Shown: positions 23,138 to 33,211, numbered from the stretch's first letter. The stretch: DNA of 39,070 bases from an uncultured Collinsella sp. (GCA_900765115.1 CAAFQK010000107.1:1-39070); one strand, 5' to 3'. Notes: generated by a model from the letters alone, not told the origin. Numbers and translations are program-made.

Positions 23138-24292
23138 CTAGAAGCTGCCGCGCTTCAGGAAGTCGGGAAGCTCGAACTGGTCGTTGCCAAAGTTGGGCAG
23201 CTCGGTACCACCGACGTTGCGGGTCGGAGCGGCCTGAGCCGGGCTGGCAGCCGGAGCGGTGCGCTGCGGCTCAGCGGAGGCAGCGGCCTTGCTCTGAGAC
23301 TGCTGAGCAGCAAAGAGCTCGTCCTGACGGTTGACGTTGGAATCGGAGAAGCCCGTAGCGATGACGGTGATACGCACCTGATCGCCCAGGGACTCGTCGA
23401 CAACGGTACCGAAGATGATGTTGGCCTCGGGGTCGACGGCGTTGGCGACAACGTCGGCGGCGTCGCTGATCTCCTGGATGCCCAGGTCCTTGGAACCGGC
23501 GATGGAGAGCAGCACGCGTGTGGCACCATCGATGGAGCTCTCGAGCAGCGGGCTGGAGATGGCCTGCTGGGCTGCGTCGACGGCACGGGTATCCCCAGAA
23601 GAGGTACCGATACCCATCATGGCGGTACCGGCCTGCTTCATGATGGTCTTAACATCGGCGAAGTCCAGGTTGATGATACCGGGGACGGTGATGAGGTCGG
23701 TGATGCCCTGGGTGCCCTGGGAAAGGACGCCATCGGCAATCGCGAAGGCCTCGAGCATGGTGGTCTTCTTCTCGGCGATGTCGAGCAGCTTATCGTTAGG
23801 GATGACAATCATGGTGTCGACGCAATCGGAGAGGGTCTTAATGCCCTCCTCGGCGCTCTTCTTGCGCTTGCGGCCCTCGAAGGTGAAGGGCTTGGTCACG
23901 ACGGCGACGGTCAGTGCACCGACCTCGTTCATCGCGATATCGGCAACGATGGGAGCAGCGCCGGTACCGGTGCCACCGCCCTCGCCGCAGGTGATGAACA
24001 CCATGTCGGCGCCAGCAAGCGCCTCGGCAATGTCGTCGCGGGACTCATCGGCAGCCTTGCGGCCAACCTCGGGGTTGGCGCCGGCGCCCAGGCCGCGGGT
24101 AAGGTCGGTGCCGATGTGCACCTTGATATCGGCATCAGAGATCGCGAGCGCCTGAGCATCGGTGTTGATGGCAACAAACTCGACGCCGCGGATGCCCTCT
24201 TCGATCATTCGATTGACCGCGTTGGTACCGCCGCCGCCGACGCCGACCACCTTAATGACGGCAAGGTAGTTGTTGATCTCTGTCTCGTGCAT
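23138..24292 (-). CDS. ftsZ: Cell division GTPase FtsZ
   Basis: This 384-aa tubulin homologue forms the Z-ring. The nucleotide-binding GGGGTNAV (about residues 19-26) and tubulin signature GGGTGTG (105-111) are intact, as is the synergy loop NLDFADVK. A ~45-residue Ala/Gln/Pro linker leads to the conserved C-terminal peptide DQFELPDFLKRGSF, the likely SepF-binding site. GGAGG lies 7 bases before the ATG at 24292; a longer frame adds 10 unsupported residues. It is the last dcw gene, 199 bases after ftsQ, with no ftsA between them and its own terminator. Confidence 0.98.
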   Translation of the reverse strand: MHETEINNYLAVIKVVGVGGGGTNAVNRMIEEGIRGVEFVAINTDAQALAISDADIKVHIGTDLTRGLGAGANPEVGRKAADESRDDIAEALAGADMVFITCGEGGGTGTGAAPIVADIAMNEVGALTVAVVTKPFTFEGRKRKKSAEEGIKTLSDCVDTMIVIPNDKLLDIAEKKTTMLEAFAIADGVLSQGTQGITDLITVPGIINLDFADVKTIMKQAGTAMMGIGTSSGDTRAVDAAQQAISSPLLESSIDGATRVLLSIAGSKDLGIQEISDAADVVANAVDPEANIIFGTVVDESLGDQVRITVIATGFSDSNVNRQDELFAAQQSQSKAAASAEPQRTAPAASPAQAAPTRNVGGTELPNFGNDQFELPDFLKRGSF

Positions 24293-24491
24293 GTCGGTCC
24301 TCCGAACAAAGGTTATAGCCATAGCATGGGTCGACCCCTGCGCACATTAACCTTCAGGTTGAAAGTAAATGCAAAGGTAAACCGTATTATGTTTGCACAT
24401 TATGAACGTATCAGTCAAATAATTGACCGTGAAAACCAAACAAACCAGATAAACGGCGTGGTATGGCCCCTCAACAAAGTAACAACCAGCG
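24293..24491 (-). promoter_or_regulatory. ftsZ upstream region
   Basis: This AT-rich spacer probably carries an ftsZ promoter. Minus-strand TTGACT, two CATAAT strings and TATAAC are present, but no pair has ideal spacing. A perfect palindrome GGGTCGACCC lies at 24328-24337. AACCTTCAGGTTGA at 24349-24362 closely matches a string upstream of mraZ (38871-38884). Confidence 0.45.
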
Positions 24492-25748
24492 CTACGAGGT
24501 CGGAGCATTCCTAAATGTGTAGTTGCCCGGAGAGCGCACATTGATATACGTTACGCCCTCTACCTGCGAAAGCAACTTGGTGACTACGCGTTCCTTCTTG
24601 GCGATATCGTCCGAATCGCCCAGCGACACCTCAATGCCGTTATTGAGGTTTGCCGAGATGGCTTCGACCGAAGGCGTGGAAATATCCTTGACTTGTCCCA
24701 AGAACTCGCTCGAAAAACCACGCGCATAATCCAGGCCGGCCTTAACGGCCTTGGAGCTCACTGCCTGGCCGGAAACCGGAGCGACATCCGCCGAGACATC
24801 AGTCAACAACACCGCGCCATAGTGCTTAGCGAGCGCCAGCGCGGCATCAATGCCGGTCAGGGTATTTGAGCCCTGCCCTGTCGTGATGACGTTGCCCTGG
24901 TCATCCACTTCGACCGACGTCGACAGCGGGGCGATCCAGGTGTCATCATCCCCGATGGCCCAGGCAAGGTCATCGGAGCTGATATAGGCAATTGCAATGA
25001 CCTTGCGCTCCATCGGCGTAATGATGAGCGTATGTGGGAACTGACGCTGGACATCCACGCCCGAGACCCACGGGTTCTGCTTGAGGTCCTCGGTAATCTG
25101 GTCGGGATCGACGTTAAAAAGCGACGTTCCCTCGGGCAAATCGATCAGCTGGATAGCATCGTGCTTCGTCACATGCTCGCTGCCTTGAATCTGAATATCA
25201 GTGGCGGTAGACAATCCAGAGTTAATCACCACGATAGCAACGACGACGAGCACGGCCAAGACGGCCAAAACGCCGCCCACGATTTTGCCTTTGCCTGTAA
25301 CGACAGAAGCGGCGTCTGATGTTTTATTTGCCATCGCCCCAAGTGAAGACAACGGGTTGACGCCTTTTTTACCCGAAGGCTTCTTGGCGGTAGCCGGCAC
25401 CGATGTCAGCGAGCGCGGTTTCGATGCGCCCAGCGTGCGACTCGGACGCGCCGCCTTAGTTCCTGTCGAGGGCTTAGGAGTTGCCATAGGACGGGCAGGC
25501 TTGGCGCCCATAACAGGCTTTGACGTCACCGAGGGACGCGAGGACTTTTTTGCGGCCGGACGATTACCGAGCTGCGAGCCGACAACCGGACGACTGGTCT
25601 GTCGAGCATGCCCGACAGGCTTAGAGTGCGCGACGATATTGCGTTGAGGTTTGGCAGGCGCGCCGGAACGCCCTCCGGCGCGGCGGAAGGTGGGTTTCGA
25701 TGCTCTAGAAGCCGAGGAATTTAACTTCCGGTCTGAGCTCGATGCCAT
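24492..25748 (-). CDS. ftsQ: Cell division protein FtsQ/DivIB
   Basis: This 418-aa bitopic divisome protein has an unusually long cytoplasmic N-terminus: residues 1-150 are rich in Lys, Arg, Pro, Ser and Ala and appear disordered. One TM follows at about 156-176, then the POTRA domain (IQIQGSEHVTKHDAIQLIDL...NPWVSGVDVQRQFPHTLIITPMERK) and the beta domain. GGGAGG precedes the ATG. Its start overlaps the murB end by 44 bases. Typical FtsQ tails are far shorter, so the basic tail is a notable feature. Confidence 0.93.
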   Translation of the reverse strand: MASSSDRKLNSSASRASKPTFRRAGGRSGAPAKPQRNIVAHSKPVGHARQTSRPVVGSQLGNRPAAKKSSRPSVTSKPVMGAKPARPMATPKPSTGTKAARPSRTLGASKPRSLTSVPATAKKPSGKKGVNPLSSLGAMANKTSDAASVVTGKGKIVGGVLAVLAVLVVVAIVVINSGLSTATDIQIQGSEHVTKHDAIQLIDLPEGTSLFNVDPDQITEDLKQNPWVSGVDVQRQFPHTLIITPMERKVIAIAYISSDDLAWAIGDDDTWIAPLSTSVEVDDQGNVITTGQGSNTLTGIDAALALAKHYGAVLLTDVSADVAPVSGQAVSSKAVKAGLDYARGFSSEFLGQVKDISTPSVEAISANLNNGIEVSLGDSDDIAKKERVVTKLLSQVEGVTYINVRSPGNYTFRNAPTS

Positions 25749-26616
25749 ACGCCTCCCTCACCTTTCCGTGCACATGTCTGATAACCGCGGCAACGTCATC
25801 GGCCGAGGCAGTTCCGTTATTAACGATAAAATTAGCGTGAACGGGCGAAACTTCCGCGCCGCCAATCGAAAAACCCTTTAATCCACAATCCTCGATAAGC
25901 TTGCCCACGCTCGCATCGGGCGGGTTGCGAAAGACCGACCCGCAGGATGCGCGACCCATGGGCTGTGTACGCTTGCGCCTCGTCAGGTACCGCTCCATGC
26001 GCTCGCGAATGTCGGCCTTGGGCGCCGGTTTAAGCTTGAGCACGCACTCGAGGATGATCTCATTGCGGGGAAGGCTACATTCGCGGTAGCCCCAAGTGAT
26101 CTCGGACCCCGCATAATGTTTGATACCGGATGCCGGGTCAAACGTTACGACATCCTCAACCAGCGAGCCAATCCACTCGGTCCGTGTGCCGGCATTCATA
26201 GATATCGCACCGCCAACCGAACCAGGGATGCCAACGGCAAACTCAAGGCCCGAGAGGCTACGCGACAGGGCATCGTTGACCAGGCGCGCAAACATCACGC
26301 CCGCACCGACCGTCAGCGTACAACCGTCATCGGCAACAACCGTGCGCTGAAACTCACGTCCGAGCGAAATGACGGCGCCGCGATAACCGCCATCGGCAAC
26401 CAGCAGATTGGAGCCCTTGCCGATGATGACCCACGGCACCTGCTCGCGATCGAGCACCGCCACGGCGCGGCGGAGGGCATGATAGCTATGGCACGTCACA
26501 AAGAGGTCGGCCTTGCCGCCGATACGATAGCTCGTATGACGCGCAAGGCGCTCGTCCTCGATCACATCCGTGTCGATCATGCCCGAGAGCGCCATGACGG
26601 CGTTAAACAGACCCAT
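25705..26616 (-). CDS. murB: UDP-N-acetylenolpyruvoylglucosamine reductase
   Basis: This 303-aa FAD enzyme reduces UDP-GlcNAc-enolpyruvate to UDP-MurNAc. FAD-binding segments are HTSYRIGGKADLFV, IIGKGSNLLVADGG and GLEFAVGIPGSVGGAISMNAG. The catalytic serine region is SCGSVFRNPPD, and GKLIEDCGLKG follows, as in type II (Gram-positive) MurB. It starts 5 bases after the murC stop and overlaps ftsQ by 44 bases, so murC-murB-ftsQ are co-translated. Confidence 0.97.
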   Translation of the reverse strand: MGLFNAVMALSGMIDTDVIEDERLARHTSYRIGGKADLFVTCHSYHALRRAVAVLDREQVPWVIIGKGSNLLVADGGYRGAVISLGREFQRTVVADDGCTLTVGAGVMFARLVNDALSRSLSGLEFAVGIPGSVGGAISMNAGTRTEWIGSLVEDVVTFDPASGIKHYAGSEITWGYRECSLPRNEIILECVLKLKPAPKADIRERMERYLTRRKRTQPMGRASCGSVFRNPPDASVGKLIEDCGLKGFSIGGAEVSPVHANFIVNNGTASADDVAAVIRHVHGKVREAYGIELRPEVKFLGF

Positions 26617-26621
26617 TAGAC

Positions 26622-28040
26622 TTAAGCGTCTTTCTTGGCAGTCAGATACTCAATGAACTCGGGACCGACGGTCGTAACGTCACCGGCACCCATAGTGAGC
26701 AGCAGGTCGCCCTCGCCCACCATCTGCTCGAGCTCCTGATTGAGCTCAAGACGGCTGGAGCAGTACACGACCTCCTTGCCAGGATGCTTGGCGCGCACGG
26801 TATCGGCGAGCATCTTAGAGGTGACACCCGGAATGGGCATCTCGCCAGCCGAGAACACATCAATCAGCAGCAGTTTATCGGCATTGGCAAATGCATCGGC
26901 AAAGTCGTCGCACAGGGCCTGCAGGCGCGAATAGCGGTGCGGCTGGAACACGACGTCGACGTGCTTGTAGCCCAGCGACGAAGCAGCAGCAAGCGTCGCC
27001 TTGATCTCGGTGGGGTGATGGCCGTAATCATCGACCACGGTGATGCCATCGATATCGCCCACGTGGGTAAAGCGACGGCGGACGCCCTCAAAGCTCGAGA
27101 GCGCCTTGGCGGCGGCGTCGATGTCAAGGCCCAGGACATGGGCGACGGTGAGCACCGCCGTGGCGTTGAGCATGTTGTGGCGACCGGGATTGCTCTTGAT
27201 CTCCACAGCGTGCTCAGTGCCGTCCTCAAAGCGAACGATAAAATCGCTCTGGATGCCCTTGACATCCGGGTGCATGCAGACGATGTCGTTGCTCTCGGCA
27301 AAGCCGTAGGAAAGCACGTGACGACCCGTCGACTTGGCGAGCTCGACCAGATGCGGGTCCTCACCGCAGACGATGACGGTGCCGTCCTCGCCCACCAGGC
27401 TCATGAATTTGGCGAAAGTTGCCTCGATCTCCTCGATACCCGAGTAGTGATCGAGGTGGTCGGCCTCGACGTTGGTCACGATGACCACGTTGGGGTTCAG
27501 GAACAGGAAGGAGCTGTCGGACTCGTCGGCCTCAGCGACAAAGTAGTCGCCCGAGCCGTTCTTGCCGTTCGTGTCATAGCCCTCGACGATGCCACCGATC
27601 AAGAAGCTCGGATCCAGACCCATGCGGTCGAGCATGGTGGCGCACATCGAAGACGTGGTGGTCTTGCCATGCGTGCCGGCAACAGCGACGGTGGTGTAGC
27701 CGTGGCCCAAAGCAGAGAGCATCTTGGCACGGGGCCACACGGGAATACCAAGCTCGCGAGCGCGCACGAGTTCAGGGTTGGACTCCGGAATAGCGGTGGA
27801 GACAACAACCACGTCGGGCTTGACCTCGTCGATCGTGGCGGCCTCATGGCCCACATGCACCTTCACACCAGCGCGGGTAAGCTGGCGGATATAACGTGAC
27901 GTCTTAAGGTCGGAGCCGGTAACGGCATTACCGCGCTCGTGAAGAACGAGGGCGATGCCGCTCATGCCGGCGCCGCCGATACCGATAAAGTGGGCGCTCT
28001 TAAACTCGGGCGCGGAGGTTGCAGTCTGGGAATCAGCCAT
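26622..28040 (-). CDS. murC: UDP-N-acetylmuramate--L-alanine ligase
   Basis: This 472-aa ATP-dependent ligase adds L-alanine to UDP-MurNAc. The N-terminal Rossmann motif is FIGIGGAGMSGIA. The P-loop AVAGTHGKTTTS has Lys126. EADESDSSFL, HNMLNA and DDYGHHPTEI are Mur-ligase markers. I chose ATG at 28040, preceded by AAGGAG at 11 bases; a GTG nine codons earlier has no good site. The 97-base gap from murG is the largest inside the murF-to-ftsQ run, but no terminator is seen. Confidence 0.97.
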   Translation of the reverse strand: MADSQTATSAPEFKSAHFIGIGGAGMSGIALVLHERGNAVTGSDLKTSRYIRQLTRAGVKVHVGHEAATIDEVKPDVVVVSTAIPESNPELVRARELGIPVWPRAKMLSALGHGYTTVAVAGTHGKTTTSSMCATMLDRMGLDPSFLIGGIVEGYDTNGKNGSGDYFVAEADESDSSFLFLNPNVVIVTNVEADHLDHYSGIEEIEATFAKFMSLVGEDGTVIVCGEDPHLVELAKSTGRHVLSYGFAESNDIVCMHPDVKGIQSDFIVRFEDGTEHAVEIKSNPGRHNMLNATAVLTVAHVLGLDIDAAAKALSSFEGVRRRFTHVGDIDGITVVDDYGHHPTEIKATLAAASSLGYKHVDVVFQPHRYSRLQALCDDFADAFANADKLLLIDVFSAGEMPIPGVTSKMLADTVRAKHPGKEVVYCSSRLELNQELEQMVGEGDLLLTMGAGDVTTVGPEFIEYLTAKKDA

Positions 28041-28137
28041 GTGCTCGTGTACTCCTTGCGTAAACACTGCCTGTAACCCGTTAACTGTACCGCACCTACC
28101 GCATCAGCGCGAGGGCGACCGACGATATCCCGTCTAA

Positions 28138-29253
28138 CTAACGCAAACCCTCTACCGCATCCGCCAGAAGAGCGGCGGCCCTATCCTGAGCCAGACCACG
28201 CGCCGCCTGACGCATGGCGTCGCGCGCCGCCGCGTCATCGACCAGGTGCAGCAGTTCATCGGCAAAGGCAGAACCGTCGATATCGGCATCGGCGCAGAGC
28301 ACGCCGGCCCCAGCGTCGACCAGATAACGGGCATTGGTGGTTTGGTGGTCGGCCGTCGCATGCGGGTACGGCACGAGCACCGAAGGCACGGCGAGTGCAG
28401 CGATCTCGGCCACGCTCGATGCGCCCGAACGCGAGAGCACCAAATCGGCAGCAGCCAGCATATCGCCCATGTTGTCGATGTAAGGCTGGACGCGGTAACG
28501 CTTCGCCTCCTCGGGTGTCAGCGCCAAAGCGCGCTCGGTCTCCTCAAAGCCGTCGGCACCCGTCGAATGCAACACATAGAGGTTCTTGCGCGAAAGCAGC
28601 TCGTTTTTGAGCGAAGCCACACGCTCGTTGAGGTGCTGGGCGCCAAGTGAACCGCCAAAGACGAGCAGCAGCGTAGCGTCCTCGGGAACGCCAAGTGCCT
28701 TGCGGCCGCGAGCGCGATCGCCCTCGATCACCGAGCGACGTACGGGGTTGCCGGTCATGAGCACGTGGTCAGGGTCACCTTCGCGCTCAAAGACCGAACG
28801 CGCTGCCGGCACCGAGATGCACACGCGGGCGGCGTGGGAGTTCATCATCTTGTTGGCCAGGCCCGGAACAGAGTTCTGCTCATGCAGCAGATACGGAACG
28901 CCCGCGCCCTTGCACCACCCCAGCAGCGGAACCTCGACATAGGCACCAAAACCAATGGCGGCATCGGGCTTGCCGACCTTTGAGAAATGACTGGCGAGCG
29001 CACGCTTGGCTTTGTTGACACGCCACAGCGAGGTCAGCGCCGTCCAAGGACGGGAGCGGTCGAAGCCCGTGACCGTAATGGGCACAAAATCAAACCCAGC
29101 CTCGGGGACCAGACGACCCTCGAGCTTGCGCGACTGGCCCACGAACACAACGTGGTGGCCACGGTCACGCAGCTCTTCGGCCAAGGCAAGCGCGGGGTTG
29201 ATGTGCCCTGCCGTGCCGCCGGCTGCAATAGCAACGGTCATCTTATCGGTCAT
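28138..29253 (-). CDS. murG: Lipid II synthase (UDP-GlcNAc transferase) MurG
   Basis: This 371-aa GT28 glycosyltransferase adds GlcNAc to lipid I at the inner membrane face. The N-terminal G-loop is AAGGTAGHINPALALAEEL (GGTAGH where many have GGTGGH). GFGAYVEVP, LHEQNSVPG, GGSLGAQHLNE and SRSGASSVAEI with PYPHATADHQ bind donor and acceptor. The ATG at 29253 has AAGGGA 6 bases upstream and overlaps the ftsW end by 11 bases, so translation is coupled. Confidence 0.97.
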   Translation of the reverse strand: MTDKMTVAIAAGGTAGHINPALALAEELRDRGHHVVFVGQSRKLEGRLVPEAGFDFVPITVTGFDRSRPWTALTSLWRVNKAKRALASHFSKVGKPDAAIGFGAYVEVPLLGWCKGAGVPYLLHEQNSVPGLANKMMNSHAARVCISVPAARSVFEREGDPDHVLMTGNPVRRSVIEGDRARGRKALGVPEDATLLLVFGGSLGAQHLNERVASLKNELLSRKNLYVLHSTGADGFEETERALALTPEEAKRYRVQPYIDNMGDMLAAADLVLSRSGASSVAEIAALAVPSVLVPYPHATADHQTTNARYLVDAGAGVLCADADIDGSAFADELLHLVDDAAARDAMRQAARGLAQDRAAALLADAVEGLR

Positions 29254-30763
29254 GGTAGTCCCTTCGTACACGCGGTCCCTGGTCGTCGGTGCGCAAACGC
29301 GCCGACGGGTCCGAGTTCAAATCGATTCGATTATATCCGCCGCCCGCATTGCGAGGAGTGGGGCGCTGCGGACGGCCTTGCGGCGCTGTTCGCTGACGCG
29401 GACGGGCTGCCGGCTCGGTCGCAGAGCCATCCAGAACGGTAAAGCCGTTACGCGAAGATCGCTCGCCGCGCACGTGGGGCACGCCGGCGGTACTCTCATC
29501 CATAACGGCAAAGCTCTCGCGGCGACGGTCGTACTCATCGCGGCGGGCGCTCTCGTACGAAACGCGCAGGATCAGACCGGCGAGCATAAGCGACACGATA
29601 ATCGACGAGCCGCCGTAGCTAATAAACGGCAGCGGCTTGCCCGTCATGGGAAACACATTGAGGATGCCCAGCGCATTGATCAAAAACTGCACCGCAAGGA
29701 TGACCGCGGAACCCGATGCCATAAGTGCTCCGCGACGGTCAGTCGCCTGCTCGGCAATGCGAAACGCCGAGTAGATCAACATCGCAAACACCAAGAAAAA
29801 CAGCAGCGTCCCCAAAAAGCCAACTTCCTCGCCAATGATGGCCAGGATGTAGTCGTTGTGCGCCTCGGGCAAATACGAGTACTTCATGGTGGAGTTGCCG
29901 ATACCACGGCCGAACAGACCGCCCGAGGCAAAGGCCATGATGGCAAGCGTGGCCTGATAGCCGTCACCATACTCGTCGGCCCAAGGGTTCAACGCAACCT
30001 GAATACGCACCATACGGTACGGCTCTGCAACAAGCGCAATCACGATCACGAGAATGCCGAAGATTATCACGCCGATGATAAATTTGGGGTCGAGACCCGC
30101 AAACAACGCCATGCACATGAGGGTCAACAGGATGATCAGGACGGTACCGAAATCGGGCTGGATAAAGATCAGAAAGAGCGAAATGCCCAGGTAGATGCCC
30201 ATCTTGCGAAGGAATTCGTTGATGTTGCCACCGGGCGAAAAGAAGCGATCAAGCATGATGGCCGAATACGCAATGGCAAATGGCTTTAAAAACTCGGAAG
30301 GCTGGAACTGAATGCCGGCGATGTTGAGCCAGCGCGTGGCGCCACGGCTGCCGCTGCCCACCAAGAACACCAGAAACAGTAGCCCTATCATGCCTATGAG
30401 GAAGATCCTGAGCACATCCTCCCCAAACCAGCTGTCCGGCAAAACGCGCACGATGGCAATCAGCGCCAGAACACCGACCACGGCAAACGCAGCCTGTCGA
30501 CCCAGAAAAAACGTCGCTGAGCCATTCTCGTGCAGTGCCTCGACCGAAGACGCCGAGTACACCATCAGCAGACCAAAGCACACCAAGGTAAACAGGCAGG
30601 CCATAAATATCAGACGGGGGCGCATGATGCGGGCGGGAACGCCGGCAATATAGCGTTCGCTAAACGTCTGCCTGCCACGACCGGAACGCGGTGTGCTGCG
30701 CCGCGAGGAAGCACGGTCCGAGTCGGGCCTCCTCATACCTTGTCGGGGGCTCTCCTCTCTCAC
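29243..30763 (-). CDS. ftsW: Septal peptidoglycan polymerase FtsW
   Basis: This ~506-aa SEDS glycosyltransferase polymerises lipid II at the septum with FtsI. About ten TM segments occupy residues ~45-395. Conserved parts are GATRWLNIAGIQFQPSEFLK, QPDFGT, HNDYILAIIGEEVGF and PLPFISYGGSS. The N-terminal ~45 residues and C-terminal ~110 residues are basic, Arg-rich and probably disordered. The frame begins TTG-CCG-GTG; AGGGG lies 6 bases before the GTG at 30763, which I prefer, while the TTG touches the site and an ATG 9 codons later has poor spacing. murD ends 9 bases before the GTG. Confidence 0.93.
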   Translation of the reverse strand: MREESPRQGMRRPDSDRASSRRSTPRSGRGRQTFSERYIAGVPARIMRPRLIFMACLFTLVCFGLLMVYSASSVEALHENGSATFFLGRQAAFAVVGVLALIAIVRVLPDSWFGEDVLRIFLIGMIGLLFLVFLVGSGSRGATRWLNIAGIQFQPSEFLKPFAIAYSAIMLDRFFSPGGNINEFLRKMGIYLGISLFLIFIQPDFGTVLIILLTLMCMALFAGLDPKFIIGVIIFGILVIVIALVAEPYRMVRIQVALNPWADEYGDGYQATLAIMAFASGGLFGRGIGNSTMKYSYLPEAHNDYILAIIGEEVGFLGTLLFFLVFAMLIYSAFRIAEQATDRRGALMASGSAVILAVQFLINALGILNVFPMTGKPLPFISYGGSSIIVSLMLAGLILRVSYESARRDEYDRRRESFAVMDESTAGVPHVRGERSSRNGFTVLDGSATEPAARPRQRTAPQGRPQRPTPRNAGGGYNRIDLNSDPSARLRTDDQGPRVRRDYHDR

Positions 30764-30772
30764 CGGCAACCC

Positions 30773-32179
30773 CTATTCCATTTGCGATTTCGCTGCAGCG
30801 GCAAGCTGAGCCACATAGTCCTTAAACACGCGTCCGCGCTCCTCATAGCCCGAGAACTCATCGAACGAAGAGCAGGCAGGAGAAAGTAAGATCACGTCGC
30901 CACGGCTCGACAGCGAACGGGCAACGTCCACGGCATCGCGTAGGTCATCCGCTTGGGCGATATCCACATCGCCATCGACATCGGCCTCGTCCATAGCGGC
31001 GGTAAAGCGCTCGCGCGCATCGCCAAAGCAGACGACCGAGCGCACGTTATCCATGACAACGCGCGCGAAGTCCGTGAGCGGCGTGCCCTTATCGTGGCCG
31101 CCGAGCAGCAAGATCACGTTGTCATCGGGAAATGCCGTCAGTGCCTTCTCGACCGCGTCGGTGTTGGTCGCCTTGGAATCGTTGACGTAGCGCACGCCGT
31201 CAATCTCGCCGCACGGCTCCACGCGGTGCTCGAGCGGCTGGAACGAGGCCAGACCGCGGCAGACACCATCGACATCGGCACCGACTGCCAAGGCAGCCGT
31301 GGCAGCGCACAGGGCATTGATAACATTGTGATGGCCCGAGATCTTGAGCTCGGATGTAGCGATGAGCGGGGTCTCGACGCCCTTCAGGCGCACGATCATC
31401 TTGCCATCGCGCACAAAGGCGACATCCTCACCCTCTGGCTCGTCAAAGGCAACCTTGCAGATGCGACGACCCGGCGTGTAGATGTACTCATCGAACTCGT
31501 GAATGCCAGCATCTTCGACGTCGACAACCGCCAGATCGTCATCGACCATATTGTCAAACAGTTTGATCTTGGCAAGCGCGTAGTTCTTATGGCTCTTATG
31601 CCAGCCCAAGTGGTCGGGAGTGATGTTGAGCAGCACAGCCACACGAGGGTGGAGCTCGGTGGTCGTAGCAATCTGATAGCTCGAGAGCTCAGCCACAAAC
31701 CACTCGTTGTGGGCTCGGCCGTCAATCTCGTTGACCGGCGGCTCGCCGATGTTGCCGACAGCTACGCTGGCCTCGCCGGCAGCCTTGAGCAGATAGTCAG
31801 TCAGCGACGTGGTGGTCGTCTTGCCGTTGGTGCCCGTGATGGCAATCCAGTTATCGGGCGACAGACGATAGGCAAACTCTGGCTCACCCATAATCTGGGC
31901 GGCATGTTCGCGCCCGGCCTTAAAGAAGCCCGAGAACTCCGAGATGCCCGGGCACGTCACGCATACGTCATAGGCGCCCTCGACCTGTTCGGTCCCATAG
32001 ACAAACGACGCACCAGCAGCCTCGAGCGCACGCGTGGCGTCATTGGGCTCAGAGGTGCCGCCGCCATACACGGTAACGGCGCTTACGCGCTCGGGATGTG
32101 CCAGCGCCCAGCGGGCGACATCGAGACCGGATTTGCCCTGACCCAAAACGAGCAGGCTAAAGACATCAGCAAGAGGCAT
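30773..32179 (-). CDS. murD: UDP-MurNAc-L-alanine--D-glutamate ligase
   Basis: This 468-aa Mur ligase adds D-glutamate to UDP-MurNAc-Ala. The N-terminal domain has LVLGQGKSGLDVARW. The P-loop is AITGTNGKTTTTS with Lys120. ELSSYQIATT, LNITPDHLGWHKS, GHHNVINALCA and YVNDSKATNTDAVEKAL are MurD hallmarks. It starts 9 bases after mraY and ends just before ftsW. Confidence 0.97.
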   Translation of the reverse strand: MPLADVFSLLVLGQGKSGLDVARWALAHPERVSAVTVYGGGTSEPNDATRALEAAGASFVYGTEQVEGAYDVCVTCPGISEFSGFFKAGREHAAQIMGEPEFAYRLSPDNWIAITGTNGKTTTTSLTDYLLKAAGEASVAVGNIGEPPVNEIDGRAHNEWFVAELSSYQIATTTELHPRVAVLLNITPDHLGWHKSHKNYALAKIKLFDNMVDDDLAVVDVEDAGIHEFDEYIYTPGRRICKVAFDEPEGEDVAFVRDGKMIVRLKGVETPLIATSELKISGHHNVINALCAATAALAVGADVDGVCRGLASFQPLEHRVEPCGEIDGVRYVNDSKATNTDAVEKALTAFPDDNVILLLGGHDKGTPLTDFARVVMDNVRSVVCFGDARERFTAAMDEADVDGDVDIAQADDLRDAVDVARSLSSRGDVILLSPACSSFDEFSGYEERGRVFKDYVAQLAAAAKSQME

Positions 32180-32188
32180 GAAAGACCA

Positions 32189-33208
32189 CTATCCCAACTG
32201 GAAGAACAGAGCAAGGCCAACGGCACCAAATGCCGCAGCGATAATCCAAAAACGGATGACGACCTTAGTCTCGGCCCAACCCTTCTTTTCGAAATGATGA
32301 TGGATGGGCGCCATAAGGAAGACGCGCTTGTGCGTAAAGTGGAAGTAGACAACCTGAATCATGACCGACAGAGTCTCAACGATAAACAGGCCGCCGATGA
32401 TGAGGGAGACGACCTCGGTGTTGGTCATGATGGACGTGCAGGCAAACGCGGCGCCCAGAGCAAGCGAGCCGGTATCGCCCATAAAGATGCTCGCCGGATA
32501 GCAGTTGAACCACAGAAAGCCCAAGCAGGCACCGGCACACGCGGTGCAGAAGATGGACAGGTTCACGTCTCCGTGCAAAAACGCCATGGCAGCCATGGCG
32601 AGCATGGCGATCATGGAGGTGCCGCCAGCAAGACCGTCAAGGCCATCGGTCAGGTTCACGGCATTAGAAAGACCGGCAATCATCAGCCAGCAAAAGACAA
32701 TATAGAGCCACGGGAACGAATAGCCGCAGATGGTGGTCGAAAGCACGCCAAGGTCGATCGTCAACCCACCGGGAAAACGAATCTCGGGGGCGACGCCGCA
32801 CCAGTTGACGGCAAGTACCGTAAAGGTGACACAGATAATGGTTAGGCCGATCATCTTGGCATGGGGCGTCAGACCGAGCGAGCGCCCATGCGTAACGGAA
32901 GTCAGATCGTCGATCAGGCCCAGCACGCCGGTCGCCAGCGTGGCGAGCAGCACGAGCACGAGCTCAGTGGTGAGCTTGCCCATCAGCAGGCAGGTCAGCG
33001 AGATCGCGACGAGGATGACAACACCACCCATGGTGGGCGTTCCCTGCTTAACCAAATGACGCTTGGGGCCGTCGGCACGAACCTGCTGGCCGATACCCTC
33101 GACCTTGAGCAGCTTGATCCACCACGGCATGAGCAGCAGCGCAATGGCGGCGGCGATGCCAAGCCCCAAAAAAGCCTGATACGTTGGATACGAGGGATTG
33201 CCGAACAT
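32189..33208 (-). CDS. mraY: Phospho-MurNAc-pentapeptide transferase
   Basis: This 339-aa polytopic enzyme transfers phospho-MurNAc-pentapeptide to undecaprenyl phosphate, giving lipid I. Motifs seen are KQGTPTMGG, the catalytic-site LIDDL, NAVNLTDGLDGLAGG, MGDTGSLALG and the His-rich APIHHHFEKKGW. About ten TM segments are present. It starts 3 bases after the murF stop. Confidence 0.98.
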   Translation of the reverse strand: MFGNPSYPTYQAFLGLGIAAAIALLLMPWWIKLLKVEGIGQQVRADGPKRHLVKQGTPTMGGVVILVAISLTCLLMGKLTTELVLVLLATLATGVLGLIDDLTSVTHGRSLGLTPHAKMIGLTIICVTFTVLAVNWCGVAPEIRFPGGLTIDLGVLSTTICGYSFPWLYIVFCWLMIAGLSNAVNLTDGLDGLAGGTSMIAMLAMAAMAFLHGDVNLSIFCTACAGACLGFLWFNCYPASIFMGDTGSLALGAAFACTSIMTNTEVVSLIIGGLFIVETLSVMIQVVYFHFTHKRVFLMAPIHHHFEKKGWAETKVVIRFWIIAAAFGAVGLALFFQLG

Positions 33209-33211
33209 GGG

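Noticed and set aside
26784..27899. A 371-codon + strand frame opposite murC
   Set aside because: Shadow of murC; murC has all Mur-ligase motifs and proper context.
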